64,000 nucleotides of DNA. Origin: Dictyoglomus sp. NZ13-RE01 (GTDB taxonomy: Bacteria > Dictyoglomota > Dictyoglomia > Dictyoglomales > Dictyoglomaceae). Numbering within the stretch: the stretch's first letter is position 1; every line of letters begins with the position of its first letter. The notes under the pieces were generated by a model. The model was not told the DNA's origin, did no database searches, and saw only the letters and a list, made by a program, of their open reading frames with translations. This document shows, one piece after another, positions 18,543 through 27,376 of this stretch. Location: NCBI GenBank assembly GCA_002878375.1, contig NIRF01000007.1, positions 30,576 to 94,575 of the forward strand, written 5' to 3'. Position numbers and translations under genes: made by a program.

Positions 18543-20338
18543 TGCCTTATAGCGTAAGGGAAGATGAGAAGTTAGAGGAAAAGGTTAATATAGAGATAAT
18601 AAGAAGACTTTTTAAGTATCTTAAGCCCTTTAAAAAGGATATTTTCATAGTCCTTTTCTTTATAGCTATAGTAATGGTTGTAGACCTTATAAACCCATAC
18701 TTTTTAAAAATAACCATAGATAGGTATATAAAGAATAAGGATCTGAAGGGGCTTTTTACTATTGGTCTTTTAATACTTATACTAAACTTTATCTCCGCTC
18801 TTTCCGCTAAGAAGAGAATAATAAAGATGGCGGATATAACAAATAAGGTACTATTGAATATAAGACAGGATTTATATAGTCATATACAGAAGCTTTCCCT
18901 ATCCTTTTTCGATGAAAGACCTGTTGGTAAAATATTGGCAAGAATTATAGGGGATGTTAACTCTCTAAGCAATCTGTTTAATATGAGCATAACTAATCTT
19001 ATCCCTGATACAGTATTAGTTATTTCCGCAATGGCAATAATGCTTTCTTTAAACTTTAAGCTTGCTTTATTTACCTTATCCCCTCTTCCCTTTACTGCCC
19101 TTGTTCTCTTTTCCATTCAAACTATATCAAGAAGAAGATGGCAGGAAGTTAGAAAAAAACTTTCCAATTTAAATGCCTTTACCCACGAAAACTTTCAAGG
19201 GATAAGGGTTGTAAAATACTTTACTGCAGAAAATTATAGAGGAAATATTTTTAAGGATTTGGCTTGGGAGGTAAGAAATGCTTTTATTAGAGCGGTAAGG
19301 ATAAATGATTTGTTCTGGCCTATGGTGGAGTTTTCTTGGGGATTAGGCACCCTTATCACCTATTATTTTGGAGTGAAGATGATAGCAAGAGGAGAGATAA
19401 CCTTAGGTCTTCTTGTTGCTATATCCAGCTACATCTATATCTTTTGGAGACCTATAATGAACCTTAGCAATCTCTATAATACTCTTCTTACAAGCATGGC
19501 AAGTGCGGAAAGAATTTTTGAGATTTTAGATATAAAGCCTGCTATTGAAGAGAGAGAAGATGCTATAGATCTTGATATTAAGGGAGATGTGGAATTTAGA
19601 AATGTCTCCTTTTCCTATGATGGAAAAAGAAAGGTGCTTGATAACGTTAGTTTTAAGGTAAAGGCAGGAGAAAAAATTGCCTTAGTGGGACATACCGGTG
19701 CTGGAAAAACTACCATTATAAACCTAATCTGTAGGTTTTATGATGTGGATGAAGGAGAGGTACTAATAGATGGAGTTAATATAAAAAATATTAAGCTTGA
19801 GAGTTTGAGAAAGCAAATAGGAGTTATGCTTCAAGACACCTTCCTTTTCTCAGGAACCATTATGGATAATATTAAATATGGAAAGCTTGATGCCACAGAC
19901 GAGGAAATAATAGAGATATGCCAATGGGTTTATGCTCACTCCTTTATATCCTCTTTAGAAAAGGGATACTACACAGATATTAAAGAGAGAGGAATTAGAC
20001 TTTCTACTGGACAAAGACAATTGGTTTCTTTGGCAAGAACTTTAATAGCGGATCCCAAAATCCTCATATTAGATGAGGCGACAGCAAGCGTTGATACCCA
20101 AACAGAAAGGATACTACAAAGGGGTATTAATAAACTGCTTGAGGGAAGAACTGCCTTTATTATAGCCCATAGGCTTTCAACAGTACAAAATGTAGATAGA
20201 ATAATGGTGGTAGAGGATGGCAAAATAGTAGAAATGGGAACTCATGAAGAACTCATGAACAAGAAAGGTATATACTACTCCATGTTTATGTCACAATTTA
20301 AGTATTGGAATAAGGAAGAAAAAGATTTGGCAAGCTAA
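18542..20338 (+). CDS. Heterodimeric ABC exporter subunit with catalytic Glu and altered signature
   Basis: The 598-residue partner has the same layout: six membrane helices, then an ATPase with Walker A GHTGAGKTT, Q-loop LQDTFLF, Walker B ILILDEATASVD (catalytic Glu present) and H-loop AHR. Its signature reads LSTGQRQL instead of LSGGQ. Thus the consensus ATP site is built from this subunit's Walker B and the other subunit's signature, and the second site is degenerate, as in TM288/TM287 and BmrCD. The start overlaps the upstream stop. Confidence 0.92.
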   Translation: MPYSVREDEKLEEKVNIEIIRRLFKYLKPFKKDIFIVLFFIAIVMVVDLINPYFLKITIDRYIKNKDLKGLFTIGLLILILNFISALSAKKRIIKMADITNKVLLNIRQDLYSHIQKLSLSFFDERPVGKILARIIGDVNSLSNLFNMSITNLIPDTVLVISAMAIMLSLNFKLALFTLSPLPFTALVLFSIQTISRRRWQEVRKKLSNLNAFTHENFQGIRVVKYFTAENYRGNIFKDLAWEVRNAFIRAVRINDLFWPMVEFSWGLGTLITYYFGVKMIARGEITLGLLVAISSYIYIFWRPIMNLSNLYNTLLTSMASAERIFEILDIKPAIEEREDAIDLDIKGDVEFRNVSFSYDGKRKVLDNVSFKVKAGEKIALVGHTGAGKTTIINLICRFYDVDEGEVLIDGVNIKNIKLESLRKQIGVMLQDTFLFSGTIMDNIKYGKLDATDEEIIEICQWVYAHSFISSLEKGYYTDIKERGIRLSTGQRQLVSLARTLIADPKILILDEATASVDTQTERILQRGINKLLEGRTAFIIAHRLSTVQNVDRIMVVEDGKIVEMGTHEELMNKKGIYYSMFMSQFKYWNKEEKDLAS

Positions 20339-21066
20339 ATTAAGTTGGCATTAGCTAAAAACTCTTTATCTTTTAAAATCTCTTTTCCTCCCTCTCTAAT
20401 AAGCCTCTTATCTTCCCCCAATACATATATTTTTTCAGCCAGTTCTTCTACTAATTTTAGATCATGGGTAGAAATTACAAAGGTTTTTCCTTCCTCTTGC
20501 AACCTCTTTATAAGATTTATAAGATCTCTGGCACTTCTTGGATCCAATCCATTTGTAGGCTCATCTAACAAAATTACCTCAGGCTCTATAACTAATAGAG
20601 AGGCAAGGGCTACTTTTTTCTTTTCCCCTTCACTTAACTGAAAGGGGGATCTATCCAAAAGATGAGAAATATTGAAAAACTCACTTATCTTCCTTACTTT
20701 TTCCTCTATCTCCTCTAAGGAGAAGTCAAGCTGAATAAGCCCAAAGGCAATCTCATCCCTTACTGTGGGAGAAAAAAGCTGAGCGTCTACATTTTGAAAA
20801 AGCATAACCACATTCTTTCTAAAAAACTTATTGAATTCCTTATCATTGAAGGTTTCTTCCCTTATCTCCTTGGAAAATGCAAAAACCTTTCCCTCTTTTG
20901 GATATAATAGTCCATCTAAGATCTTTAAAAGGGTAGTTTTTCCTGCCCCATTAGGTCCCAAAAGACATACCCTCTCCCCTTTATTTATTCTAAGATTTAT
21001 AGAGGAGAGGGCTGGTCTATGATCCAAATAGTAGTACCATACATTTTCTACTCTAAAGATCTCCAT
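20335..21066 (-). CDS. cbiO: Nickel/cobalt ECF transporter ATPase
   Basis: The 243-residue ATPase has Walker A GPNGAGKTT (about 37-45), the signature LSEGEKKK and Walker B VILLDEPTNGLDP. ECF ATPases characteristically have such lysine-rich signatures. It is the last gene of nikR-cbiM-cbiN-cbiQ-cbiO, so it drives import of Ni or Co through CbiMQ. It converges on the ABC exporter gene, overlapping its stop by 4 bases. Confidence 0.92.
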   Translation of the reverse strand: MEIFRVENVWYYYLDHRPALSSINLRINKGERVCLLGPNGAGKTTLLKILDGLLYPKEGKVFAFSKEIREETFNDKEFNKFFRKNVVMLFQNVDAQLFSPTVRDEIAFGLIQLDFSLEEIEEKVRKISEFFNISHLLDRSPFQLSEGEKKKVALASLLVIEPEVILLDEPTNGLDPRSARDLINLIKRLQEEGKTFVISTHDLKLVEELAEKIYVLGEDKRLIREGGKEILKDKEFLANANLI

Positions 21067-21864
21067 CTAAAGCTTCATCCTCCAGTCTATGATAATAATA
21101 GCTAAAAGGAAAAGGAACATAAAAGCAAGATAGACTATGTCACGCCTTCTCAATTTTTTATTATAAAAGAAATTTATATCCTTATTAATTCCTCTGGATA
21201 TCATTCCTTGATATACCTCTTTTGTAAGCTCTTGGGTTTTTATTCCCAATATTCCTATGCTACTTCCTATCCAGCCTTGCTCCCTTCTTAAAGAGTCTAT
21301 TTTTATGGTTCTGCTTTTTTTGGCTAAGAAAATATTCTCCGCAATCTCCAATAATAAAAATATGTATCTATATGTCATGGCAAGAATAGAGATTATAGGG
21401 GCAGGAACTTTTAAGGCTCTAAGCCCTGCAAAAATATCTGTCCAATATGTAGTAAGTAGCAAAATATTTATATAAGATATAGAGGTAACTACTCTTAAGA
21501 CAAGCCTAAGAGCGGATTCCAACCCTTCAAGAGAAAAACCAAAGGAAAGTTTACCAGGCTGAATAAAGATGTAAGGTAGTACAATTATTAATGTAAAGAT
21601 AGAAACAAAGGACCAGGTTCTTCTCATTAAATTTTTCAAATTAATATGGAATATTAAGGCAAGAAATATACTAAATATATAGAGAAATAAGAGAGATTCT
21701 ATCCTTTTTAAAAGGCTTATAGTTATTAAGAAAAATAAAAGGAGTAAAATCTTTACCCTTTCATCCACATGGGATAAAGGGTTATCCTTTGTACTTTCAA
21801 AGGTAAGACTTTCCTTTAGGAAATGATTTATTTCCATTAATGTTTTATCAATAAAATTTCTCAT
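21067..21864 (-). CDS. cbiQ: ECF transporter transmembrane coupling protein
   Basis: A 265-residue membrane protein with about five helices. The coupling helices near the C-terminal side include EVYQGMISRGINKD, resembling the ECF T-component motif (A-R-G in most members). It links the metal-binding CbiM to the ATPase. It starts inside the cbiN stop and is followed immediately by cbiO. Confidence 0.88.
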   Translation of the reverse strand: MRNFIDKTLMEINHFLKESLTFESTKDNPLSHVDERVKILLLLFFLITISLLKRIESLLFLYIFSIFLALIFHINLKNLMRRTWSFVSIFTLIIVLPYIFIQPGKLSFGFSLEGLESALRLVLRVVTSISYINILLLTTYWTDIFAGLRALKVPAPIISILAMTYRYIFLLLEIAENIFLAKKSRTIKIDSLRREQGWIGSSIGILGIKTQELTKEVYQGMISRGINKDINFFYNKKLRRRDIVYLAFMFLFLLAIIIIDWRMKL

Positions 21865-22181
21865 TTCTTAGCAAGCATTATCCCCAAAAGATAAACTATT
21901 CCTACCACAATTCCAACTCCTATCAATCCTGAAATAATATAACCTAAGGATTGCTGAAGCAAATTTCCATTCTCCCAAACTTTTAAATTATAATCAGGGA
22001 AAAGAGGATTTAAAATAGAGGACAATTTTTCTAAGCCCTCAGGTACATAGCCAATCATCTCTTTAATTTCTTCAGGTCCCCATTCTCCCCAAGCAGAACC
22101 TGCCTTTAAAAGATAAGGAAGTATTATACCTAAAGGAGAAAGAAGAATAAGTATAAATAAGCCTTTCCAAAGTTTACGCAT
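21861..22181 (-). CDS. cbiN: CbiN/NikN-like (PDGLE-type) accessory membrane protein
   Basis: The 106-residue protein has one helix at each end (about 8-27 and 80-102) and a periplasmic loop containing GYVPEGLEKLSSI, close to the PDGLE motif of nickel-type N components. It supports metal loading of CbiM. It overlaps cbiM by 8 bases. The PEGLE variant points to the NikN rather than classical CbiN branch. Confidence 0.82.
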   Translation of the reverse strand: MRKLWKGLFILILLSPLGIILPYLLKAGSAWGEWGPEEIKEMIGYVPEGLEKLSSILNPLFPDYNLKVWENGNLLQQSLGYIISGLIGVGIVVGIVYLLGIMLAKK

Positions 22182-22851
22182 ACTCCCACTCCTTTATAAT
22201 ATTAGATTTTATAAGATAGGAAAGCACACCTACTGTTACAATAGCCTCTACCCATCCAAACACAAGAAGATGCTCAATCAGCATGGCTGGTATAGTAACA
22301 GAGAGAGGATAAGGGCAGTAAAGAGGAGCACCTGTAGGACTCTTTGCAATTATGGGCTGCAACCCAAGCTCAAGAGCTGTAAAAAATGCTGAAACATTTA
22401 GAGCTATATATGCAGAAATGCCGGCGGAAATAAGAGCTCTTTTTGAAGGGAAGGGACTTTTCCCCTTTATTAATTTATAAAGATAATATCCTACAAAAGG
22501 CATAACAAAAGCCATATTGAAACAATTTGCACCAATAGCTGTTATTCCACCATCTCCAAAGATCAGGGCTTGTATGATAAGAACAATTGAGATAACAAGA
22601 GTGGCAGACCATGGACCTAATAGTATAGCTATAAGTACCGCTCCTACCGCATGACCTGTAGTTCCTCCTGGAATAGGAATATTAAACATCATGATTACAA
22701 AAGAAAAGGCTGCAGAGAGAGCAAGAAGAGGCACATGGGCAGACTTTAACTTGTTTTTCAAGAAGTTATAGGCTCTAACCCATATAGGAGTCATAACTAC
22801 AAAAAGACTTCCATAAGTCTGTGGACCTAAATATCCATCAGGTATATGCAT
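22174..22851 (-). CDS. cbiM: Substrate-binding membrane component of Ni/Co ECF transporter
   Basis: The 225-residue protein begins MHIPDGYLGP; the free N-terminus and His2 form the metal site in the CbiM/NikM family. Further conserved segments are GGTTGHAVGAV and GDGGITAIGANCFNMAFVMP. About six or seven helices are visible. Gene order and the adjacent nikR make nickel the more likely cargo. GGAGG precedes the ATG. Confidence 0.92.
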   Translation of the reverse strand: MHIPDGYLGPQTYGSLFVVMTPIWVRAYNFLKNKLKSAHVPLLALSAAFSFVIMMFNIPIPGGTTGHAVGAVLIAILLGPWSATLVISIVLIIQALIFGDGGITAIGANCFNMAFVMPFVGYYLYKLIKGKSPFPSKRALISAGISAYIALNVSAFFTALELGLQPIIAKSPTGAPLYCPYPLSVTIPAMLIEHLLVFGWVEAIVTVGVLSYLIKSNIIKEWEYA

Positions 22852-22910
22852 ACGGCTTTACCTCCTTCACAAAAATTTTAAAAAAAGTGCTACCAGAAAA
22901 AGAAAAAAAA

Positions 22911-23318
22911 TTAAATAAGATCAGTTAAAGATATATTAGTATGTCTTACCCACTTGATAGAAGATATATCATCGTATAGATTTTTTACCTTCTCAACCCT
23001 TCCCCTAAATATTATTACCTCCAAACAATTTTTCTCATCAAAATGTACATGCATGGTAGAAATTATTATATCGTGATAATGATGCTGAATATCAGTAAGC
23101 TTTTCCACTAAACCATGCACATGATGATCATAGATTATGCTGATTGTGCCTGCAATAGTTTCACTTTTTCTTTCCCACTTCTCTTTAATTATATAGTCCC
23201 TTAAAAGGTCCCTAATAGCTTCGGATCTACTATTGTACCCCTTTTTCTTTATGACCTCATCAAACTTTTCTAATAAATCCTCTTCTAAGGAAATGCCAAA
23301 CCTTATTAAATTTCCCAT
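22911..23318 (-). CDS. nikR: Nickel-responsive repressor NikR
   Basis: The 135-residue protein has an N-terminal ribbon-helix-helix domain (RFGISLEEDLLEKFDEVI..NSRSEAIRDLLRDYI) and a C-terminal ACT-like metal domain with HHVHGL, QHHYHD, MHVHFD and a Cys (NCLEV), the usual His/Cys Ni ligands. It should repress its own operon when nickel is sufficient. A TGCTA-N16-TAGCA repeat sits over the -10 box just upstream. Sixty bases separate it from cbiM. Confidence 0.94.
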   Translation of the reverse strand: MGNLIRFGISLEEDLLEKFDEVIKKKGYNSRSEAIRDLLRDYIIKEKWERKSETIAGTISIIYDHHVHGLVEKLTDIQHHYHDIIISTMHVHFDEKNCLEVIIFRGRVEKVKNLYDDISSIKWVRHTNISLTDLI

Positions 23319-23325
23319 AGGATTA

Positions 23326-23351
23326 TGCTACTTTTTTTGATGATTATAGCA
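23326..23351 (-). promoter_or_regulatory. NikR-type operator over the nikR-cbiMNQO promoter
   Basis: TGCTA (23326-23330) and TAGCA (23347-23351) form an inverted repeat separated by exactly 16 bases, the spacing of known NikR sites. On the minus strand a TATAAT box (plus 23343-23348) overlaps the right half-site, with TTTCAC 17 bases upstream of it. Binding would block transcription of nikR-cbiMNQO, giving negative autoregulation. Confidence 0.65.
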
Positions 23352-23383
23352 CGAAAAATTTTTTTGTGAAAATAAAAAATTAA

Positions 23384-23411
23384 TTGACGGAAAGTTTATG
23401 GATGGTATAAT
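23384..23411 (+). promoter_or_regulatory. Promoter of ROK regulator-amylase unit
   Basis: TTGACG (23384-23389), 16-base spacer, TATAAT (23406-23411). The start site would be near 23418, about 32 bases before the ATG at 23450, with GGGAG as ribosome site. Confidence 0.75.
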
Positions 23412-23449
23412 CAGATAAAAAAGACCCAAAAAAAGGGAGAATTGAAAAA

Positions 23450-24643
23450 ATGAGGTCTATAAATATTAAGCGAATGAGAGAAGCAAATATATCCTTAGTT
23501 TTAAATGTTATAAGGACAAAAGGTCCTATATCAAGGTACGATGTGTCTAAGATAACTGGACTTTCTCCCTCTGCAGTCTCAAGTATTGTAGAAGTTTTAT
23601 TAGAGAGTGGAATTATAAAGGAGACTCCAGCAAAAGAAACAAAAGTAGGAAGAAGACCTATAGAACTATCTATGAATGATACAAACTTTTATCCAATAGG
23701 AATAGAAATAGAGAATGATAGAGTAACAGGAATAGTTTTGAACTTAAGAGGAGAGATTATAAAAAAGAAAGTTTTTCTATTGGACTCTAATACGGAGCCA
23801 GATTTTGTGCTTTCAAAGGTAGTGGAGATATACGAATCCCTTAGAAATGAGATTTATCCTAAGCAGGTTATGGGGCTTGGCGTTGCAATCCCTGGCTCCT
23901 TGGATAGAGAGAGGGGAATATGTCTTTTTGCTCCAAACTTGGGATGGCAAAATGTATCTGTTATGGAATTCTTAAAAGAGAGGATAAAGGATACTGAAAT
24001 ATTTTTAGAGCATATCACAAAGGCTGCAACCTTAGGAGAGCTTTGGTTTGGCGGTGGAATAGGTAAAGAAAATATTATATGTGTTAGAGTGGGAAGCGGA
24101 GTAAGTGCAGGCTTTGTAATTAATGGAAATCTTTATAGAGGCTATACGGATAGGGCAGGAGAATTTGGGCACACAGTGGTAGAAAAAGATGGGAAAAAAT
24201 GCAAGTGTGGAAACTACGGTTGCTTAGAAACCTATGTATCTACCCAGGTTCTAATAGATAAAGTTAAAGAAGGATTAGAAAAGGGCGCATATATTAAGGT
24301 AAATTTAGAGATGGATAGAAGAGAGAAATTATTGGACCAAATAATACAGGCAGGAAGAGAAGGAGATAGATTCATTTTGAATATCTTTGAGGAGATGGGA
24401 GAGTACTTAGGTATTGGAATAGCAAACCTTGTTAATCTTCTAAATCCAGAACTTGTAATTATTACAGGAGGACTTTCAAAAGCTCAAGACCTTCTCCTAA
24501 ACCCCGTAAAAAGAAATTTAAAGCTTAGAGCATTTCCTCCTATACCTGATGTGATCACATCCCGTCTCCGAGAGGATGCCTGTGTGGTTGGAGCTGCCAC
24601 CTGTGTCTTAGAAAGCAAATTTTCCAAAATTTTTAGCTATTAG
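23450..24643 (+). CDS. ROK-family transcriptional regulator
   Basis: The 397-residue protein has an N-terminal winged helix (about 10-75, GPISRYDVSKITGLSPSAVSS) and a C-terminal ROK sugar-binding domain with GLGVAIPGSLD, GEFGHTVVEKDG and the zinc motif CKCGNYGCLE. Such XylR/NagC-like proteins repress carbohydrate genes and release DNA when bound to a sugar. It lies 31 bases upstream of a secreted amylase, its probable target or co-transcribed partner. The effector cannot be named. Confidence 0.9.
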   Translation: MRSINIKRMREANISLVLNVIRTKGPISRYDVSKITGLSPSAVSSIVEVLLESGIIKETPAKETKVGRRPIELSMNDTNFYPIGIEIENDRVTGIVLNLRGEIIKKKVFLLDSNTEPDFVLSKVVEIYESLRNEIYPKQVMGLGVAIPGSLDRERGICLFAPNLGWQNVSVMEFLKERIKDTEIFLEHITKAATLGELWFGGGIGKENIICVRVGSGVSAGFVINGNLYRGYTDRAGEFGHTVVEKDGKKCKCGNYGCLETYVSTQVLIDKVKEGLEKGAYIKVNLEMDRREKLLDQIIQAGREGDRFILNIFEEMGEYLGIGIANLVNLLNPELVIITGGLSKAQDLLLNPVKRNLKLRAFPPIPDVITSRLREDACVVGAATCVLESKFSKIFSY

Positions 24644-24674
24644 TAGAAAAAACTACAATATATAGGAGGTAAAA

Positions 24675-26177
24675 ATGTATAAAAAGGGTATTTTATTAGT
24701 TATTTTCTTTTTATTCTTACTTATTCCCTTTGCCCATTCTGAGTCTACTTACTGGTATAAGGATGCTGTATTCTACGAAGTATTTGTTAGATCTTTTGCG
24801 GATAGTGATGGAGATGGTATTGGAGATTTGAGGGGACTTATGGAAAAATTAGATTACCTAAATGACGGAAATCCTAATACTACAAAGGATCTTGGTGTTA
24901 ATGCCCTTTGGCTTATGCCCATATTTCTTTCTCCCAGCTACCATGGGTATGACGTAGTAGATTATTATGATATAGATCCCAATTATGGAGATATGAAGGA
25001 TTTTGAGGAGTTTTTGGCAGAAGCCCACAAGAGGGGAATAAAGGTAATATTGGACCTTGTTCTAAATCATACATCCTCTTTGCATCCTTGGTTTAAGTCT
25101 GCAAGCTCCTCTTTTCTCTCTCCTTATAGAAATTTTTATCTTTGGAGTACAGAGCCCCCTAAAAATAATCCCCAGTTTTGGCACAAGACAAATACAGGAT
25201 ATTATTATGGCTTTTTCTGGTCTGGCATGCCTGATTTAAATTATGATGAGCCAAGAGTAAGAGAAGAGGTTAAAAAAATTGCAAAATTTTGGTTAGAGAA
25301 GGGGGTAGATGGATTTAGATTAGATGCAGCAAAGCATATATATGATGATCATGATAAGAATGTGGCTTGGTGGAAAGAGTTTTATGACTATGTTAAGTCT
25401 ATAAAGAAAGATGTATATCTTGTTGGAGAGGTTTGGGATAGCCAAGAGGTCATAGCAAAATATTACTATGGTTTGCCCTCAAACTTTAATTTTCCATTAG
25501 CTCAAAGGATTATTTCTTCCGTCTCTTCCCAATACAATCTTAATCTTGTAGACTTTCTTTTAGATGAAAGGAGTCTCTTTTCACAATATAATCCTGATTT
25601 TGCAGATGCCATATTTTTAACAAATCATGATCAGAATAGGGTAATGAGCGTATTTGGTGGAAGCATAGATAAGGCAATTCTTTCTGCATCAATTTATTTA
25701 ACTTTTCCAGGTACACCCTTTATATACTATGGGGAAGAGATTGGAATGAGTGGGGCAAAGCCCGATGAACATATAAGGGAACCTTTTGAGTGGACCAGCA
25801 ACCTAAAAGGCGACTATCAAACTATGTGGATAAAGCCCATTTACGCAAAACCAAACGATGGCATATCAGTAGAAGAGGAAGATTTGGATGAAAATAGTAT
25901 ATTAAATCATTATAGAAGACTAGTTAATTTAAGGCTAAAGTATAAGGCATTATCCTATGGAGACATAGAGAAGGTAGATACAAAGGACTCTACTTTATTA
26001 GCTTATATAAGAAAAGTTGGGGAAGAAAAAATTCTTATCATTCATAACTTAAATAGGGTTAAAAATAATTTCTCTTATCCCCTACCAAAAAATTACCAGG
26101 TTCTCTATTCCAGAAATTCCAAGGTAGATAAAGATATAATCTTAGGTCCTTTTTCCTCAATAATAATTAAGATTTAA
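24675..26177 (+). CDS. Secreted GH13 alpha-amylase family enzyme
   Basis: The 500-residue glycosidase has a signal peptide (about 1-22, cleaved near AHS) and the four GH13 regions: DLVLNHTS, GFRLDAAKHI (nucleophile Asp), LVGEVWD (acid/base Glu) and FLTNHDQNR. The N-terminal YWYKDAVFYEVFVRSF is typical of amylases and oligo-glucosidases. Its length is close to what I recall for Dictyoglomus AmyC. It breaks alpha-glucans outside the cytoplasm, feeding the downstream ABC importer. GGAGG precedes the ATG. Confidence 0.92.
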   Translation: MYKKGILLVIFFLFLLIPFAHSESTYWYKDAVFYEVFVRSFADSDGDGIGDLRGLMEKLDYLNDGNPNTTKDLGVNALWLMPIFLSPSYHGYDVVDYYDIDPNYGDMKDFEEFLAEAHKRGIKVILDLVLNHTSSLHPWFKSASSSFLSPYRNFYLWSTEPPKNNPQFWHKTNTGYYYGFFWSGMPDLNYDEPRVREEVKKIAKFWLEKGVDGFRLDAAKHIYDDHDKNVAWWKEFYDYVKSIKKDVYLVGEVWDSQEVIAKYYYGLPSNFNFPLAQRIISSVSSQYNLNLVDFLLDERSLFSQYNPDFADAIFLTNHDQNRVMSVFGGSIDKAILSASIYLTFPGTPFIYYGEEIGMSGAKPDEHIREPFEWTSNLKGDYQTMWIKPIYAKPNDGISVEEEDLDENSILNHYRRLVNLRLKYKALSYGDIEKVDTKDSTLLAYIRKVGEEKILIIHNLNRVKNNFSYPLPKNYQVLYSRNSKVDKDIILGPFSSIIIKI

Positions 26178-26178
26178 G

Positions 26179-27276
26179 CTATCTATTAAAATACTTAATG
26201 AAGCCTAAAACTCCAGCTCCTAATATGAGACTGTTTTCTCCAAGATTTGAATAGTAAAAATTAATTTTGGACCTTAATTGGGGGAATATATTGGGAATAA
26301 TATATTCCTTGATTCTTTCTGTTATATAATTTAAAACTTCCTTGGGAATATTTCCTGAGATACAGATCGCCTGAGGGGGAAAGATTTGAATAACATTTGA
26401 AAGGGAAAGACCTAAATATTTAATGGCTTTTTCCATCTTTCCCCCTTTTATTGCAAGATGCAAGGCGTCATTTATATCATTTTTTTCATAACCTTCCAGA
26501 ACAACAGGAATAGAAGCTACCGTTTCTAAACAACCTTTCTTTCCACACCAGCAATCTTTTCCATCTATTTCTACAATTGTATGACCTATCTCTCCAATAA
26601 TTCCATCATACCCATCTAATACCCTATCATTTAAATAAATTCCCAATCCAATCCCTTTAGTTAATAAAAGATAGAAGAAATTTCTATAGTTTTTCCCTTC
26701 TCCATACCATGTCTCTGCCAGTATACCTGCATTTGTATCCTTCTGCATATAAAAAGGAACTGGGAATTTCTTCTCTATAATCTCCTTTATATTTACATCC
26801 CTCCAGTTTAAACTTGTTGAAAGTATTACCTTCCCAGAGCTCAACTCAAGAAGACCAGGAACTGATGCAGAAATAGCAACAATTTTCTCTTTATAAGGCT
26901 CATATAATCTTTCTATTAATCTCAAAAGATCATCAATTTCCCTCATTTTTACAGAATCCATCATTAATATATCTCCTTTTGGATTTACAATAGCACCTTT
27001 TATTAAGATCCCAGAAAGATCCAATGTTAAAACCAAAAGGTTAGGATTTATGGAAAGTTTTGTAGGTCTTCTTCCACGAGTAGTATTAACTTGTCCAAGC
27101 TCCACTATGAAATTTTTCGATAAAAGCTCTTCTACAATTTCTGTGATGGCAGTCTTTGTGAGTTTTGTAATGCGTGAAAGTTCTGCTCGAGACTTTGGCC
27201 CCTGCTTCATAAGAACTTCAAGAACCAAATTCTTATTATATGTTCCAACATGTTTTGGCGTTCTTCTTTCTCTCAT
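26179..27276 (-). CDS. ROK-family transcriptional regulator, divergent from opp operon
   Basis: The 365-residue protein has an N-terminal winged helix (GPKSRAELSRITKLTKTAITEIVEEL), then a ROK domain with ISASVPGLLEL, GEIGHTIVEIDG and the zinc motif CWCGKKGCLE. It is divergent from the transporter operon, and a 15-bp palindrome (27334-27348) lies in the shared region. Local control of the transporter is therefore likely. It converges with the amylase gene, one base from its stop. Confidence 0.88.
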   Translation of the reverse strand: MRERRTPKHVGTYNKNLVLEVLMKQGPKSRAELSRITKLTKTAITEIVEELLSKNFIVELGQVNTTRGRRPTKLSINPNLLVLTLDLSGILIKGAIVNPKGDILMMDSVKMREIDDLLRLIERLYEPYKEKIVAISASVPGLLELSSGKVILSTSLNWRDVNIKEIIEKKFPVPFYMQKDTNAGILAETWYGEGKNYRNFFYLLLTKGIGLGIYLNDRVLDGYDGIIGEIGHTIVEIDGKDCWCGKKGCLETVASIPVVLEGYEKNDINDALHLAIKGGKMEKAIKYLGLSLSNVIQIFPPQAICISGNIPKEVLNYITERIKEYIIPNIFPQLRSKINFYYSNLGENSLILGAGVLGFIKYFNR

Positions 27277-27289
27277 TTAGTAAACATAC

Positions 27290-27348
27290 TTGACAAATTT
27301 CTTTTGAATATTATATATTATCTTAAAGAAAATTTAAAGTTACTTTAA
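27290..27348 (+). promoter_or_regulatory. Promoter and palindromic operator of the opp-like operon
   Basis: TTGACA (27290-27295) and TATATA (27312-27317) are 16 bases apart. Downstream, TTAAAGT (27334-27340) and ACTTTAA (27342-27348) form a perfect palindrome around one T, placed at about +10 to +25. This position would allow a repressor, plausibly the divergent ROK protein, to block transcription. Confidence 0.55.
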
Positions 27349-27376
27349 GCTATTTTAAAAAAATTGGAGGTAAAAG

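Noticed and set aside
18880..19116. Antisense frames within the ABC exporter genes
   Set aside because: Shadows of strongly conserved coding sequence with no ribosome sites.
23321..23352. Direct repeat GATTAT upstream of nikR as operator
   Set aside because: The TGCTA-N16-TAGCA inverted repeat in the same bases explains the signal better and fits NikR spacing.
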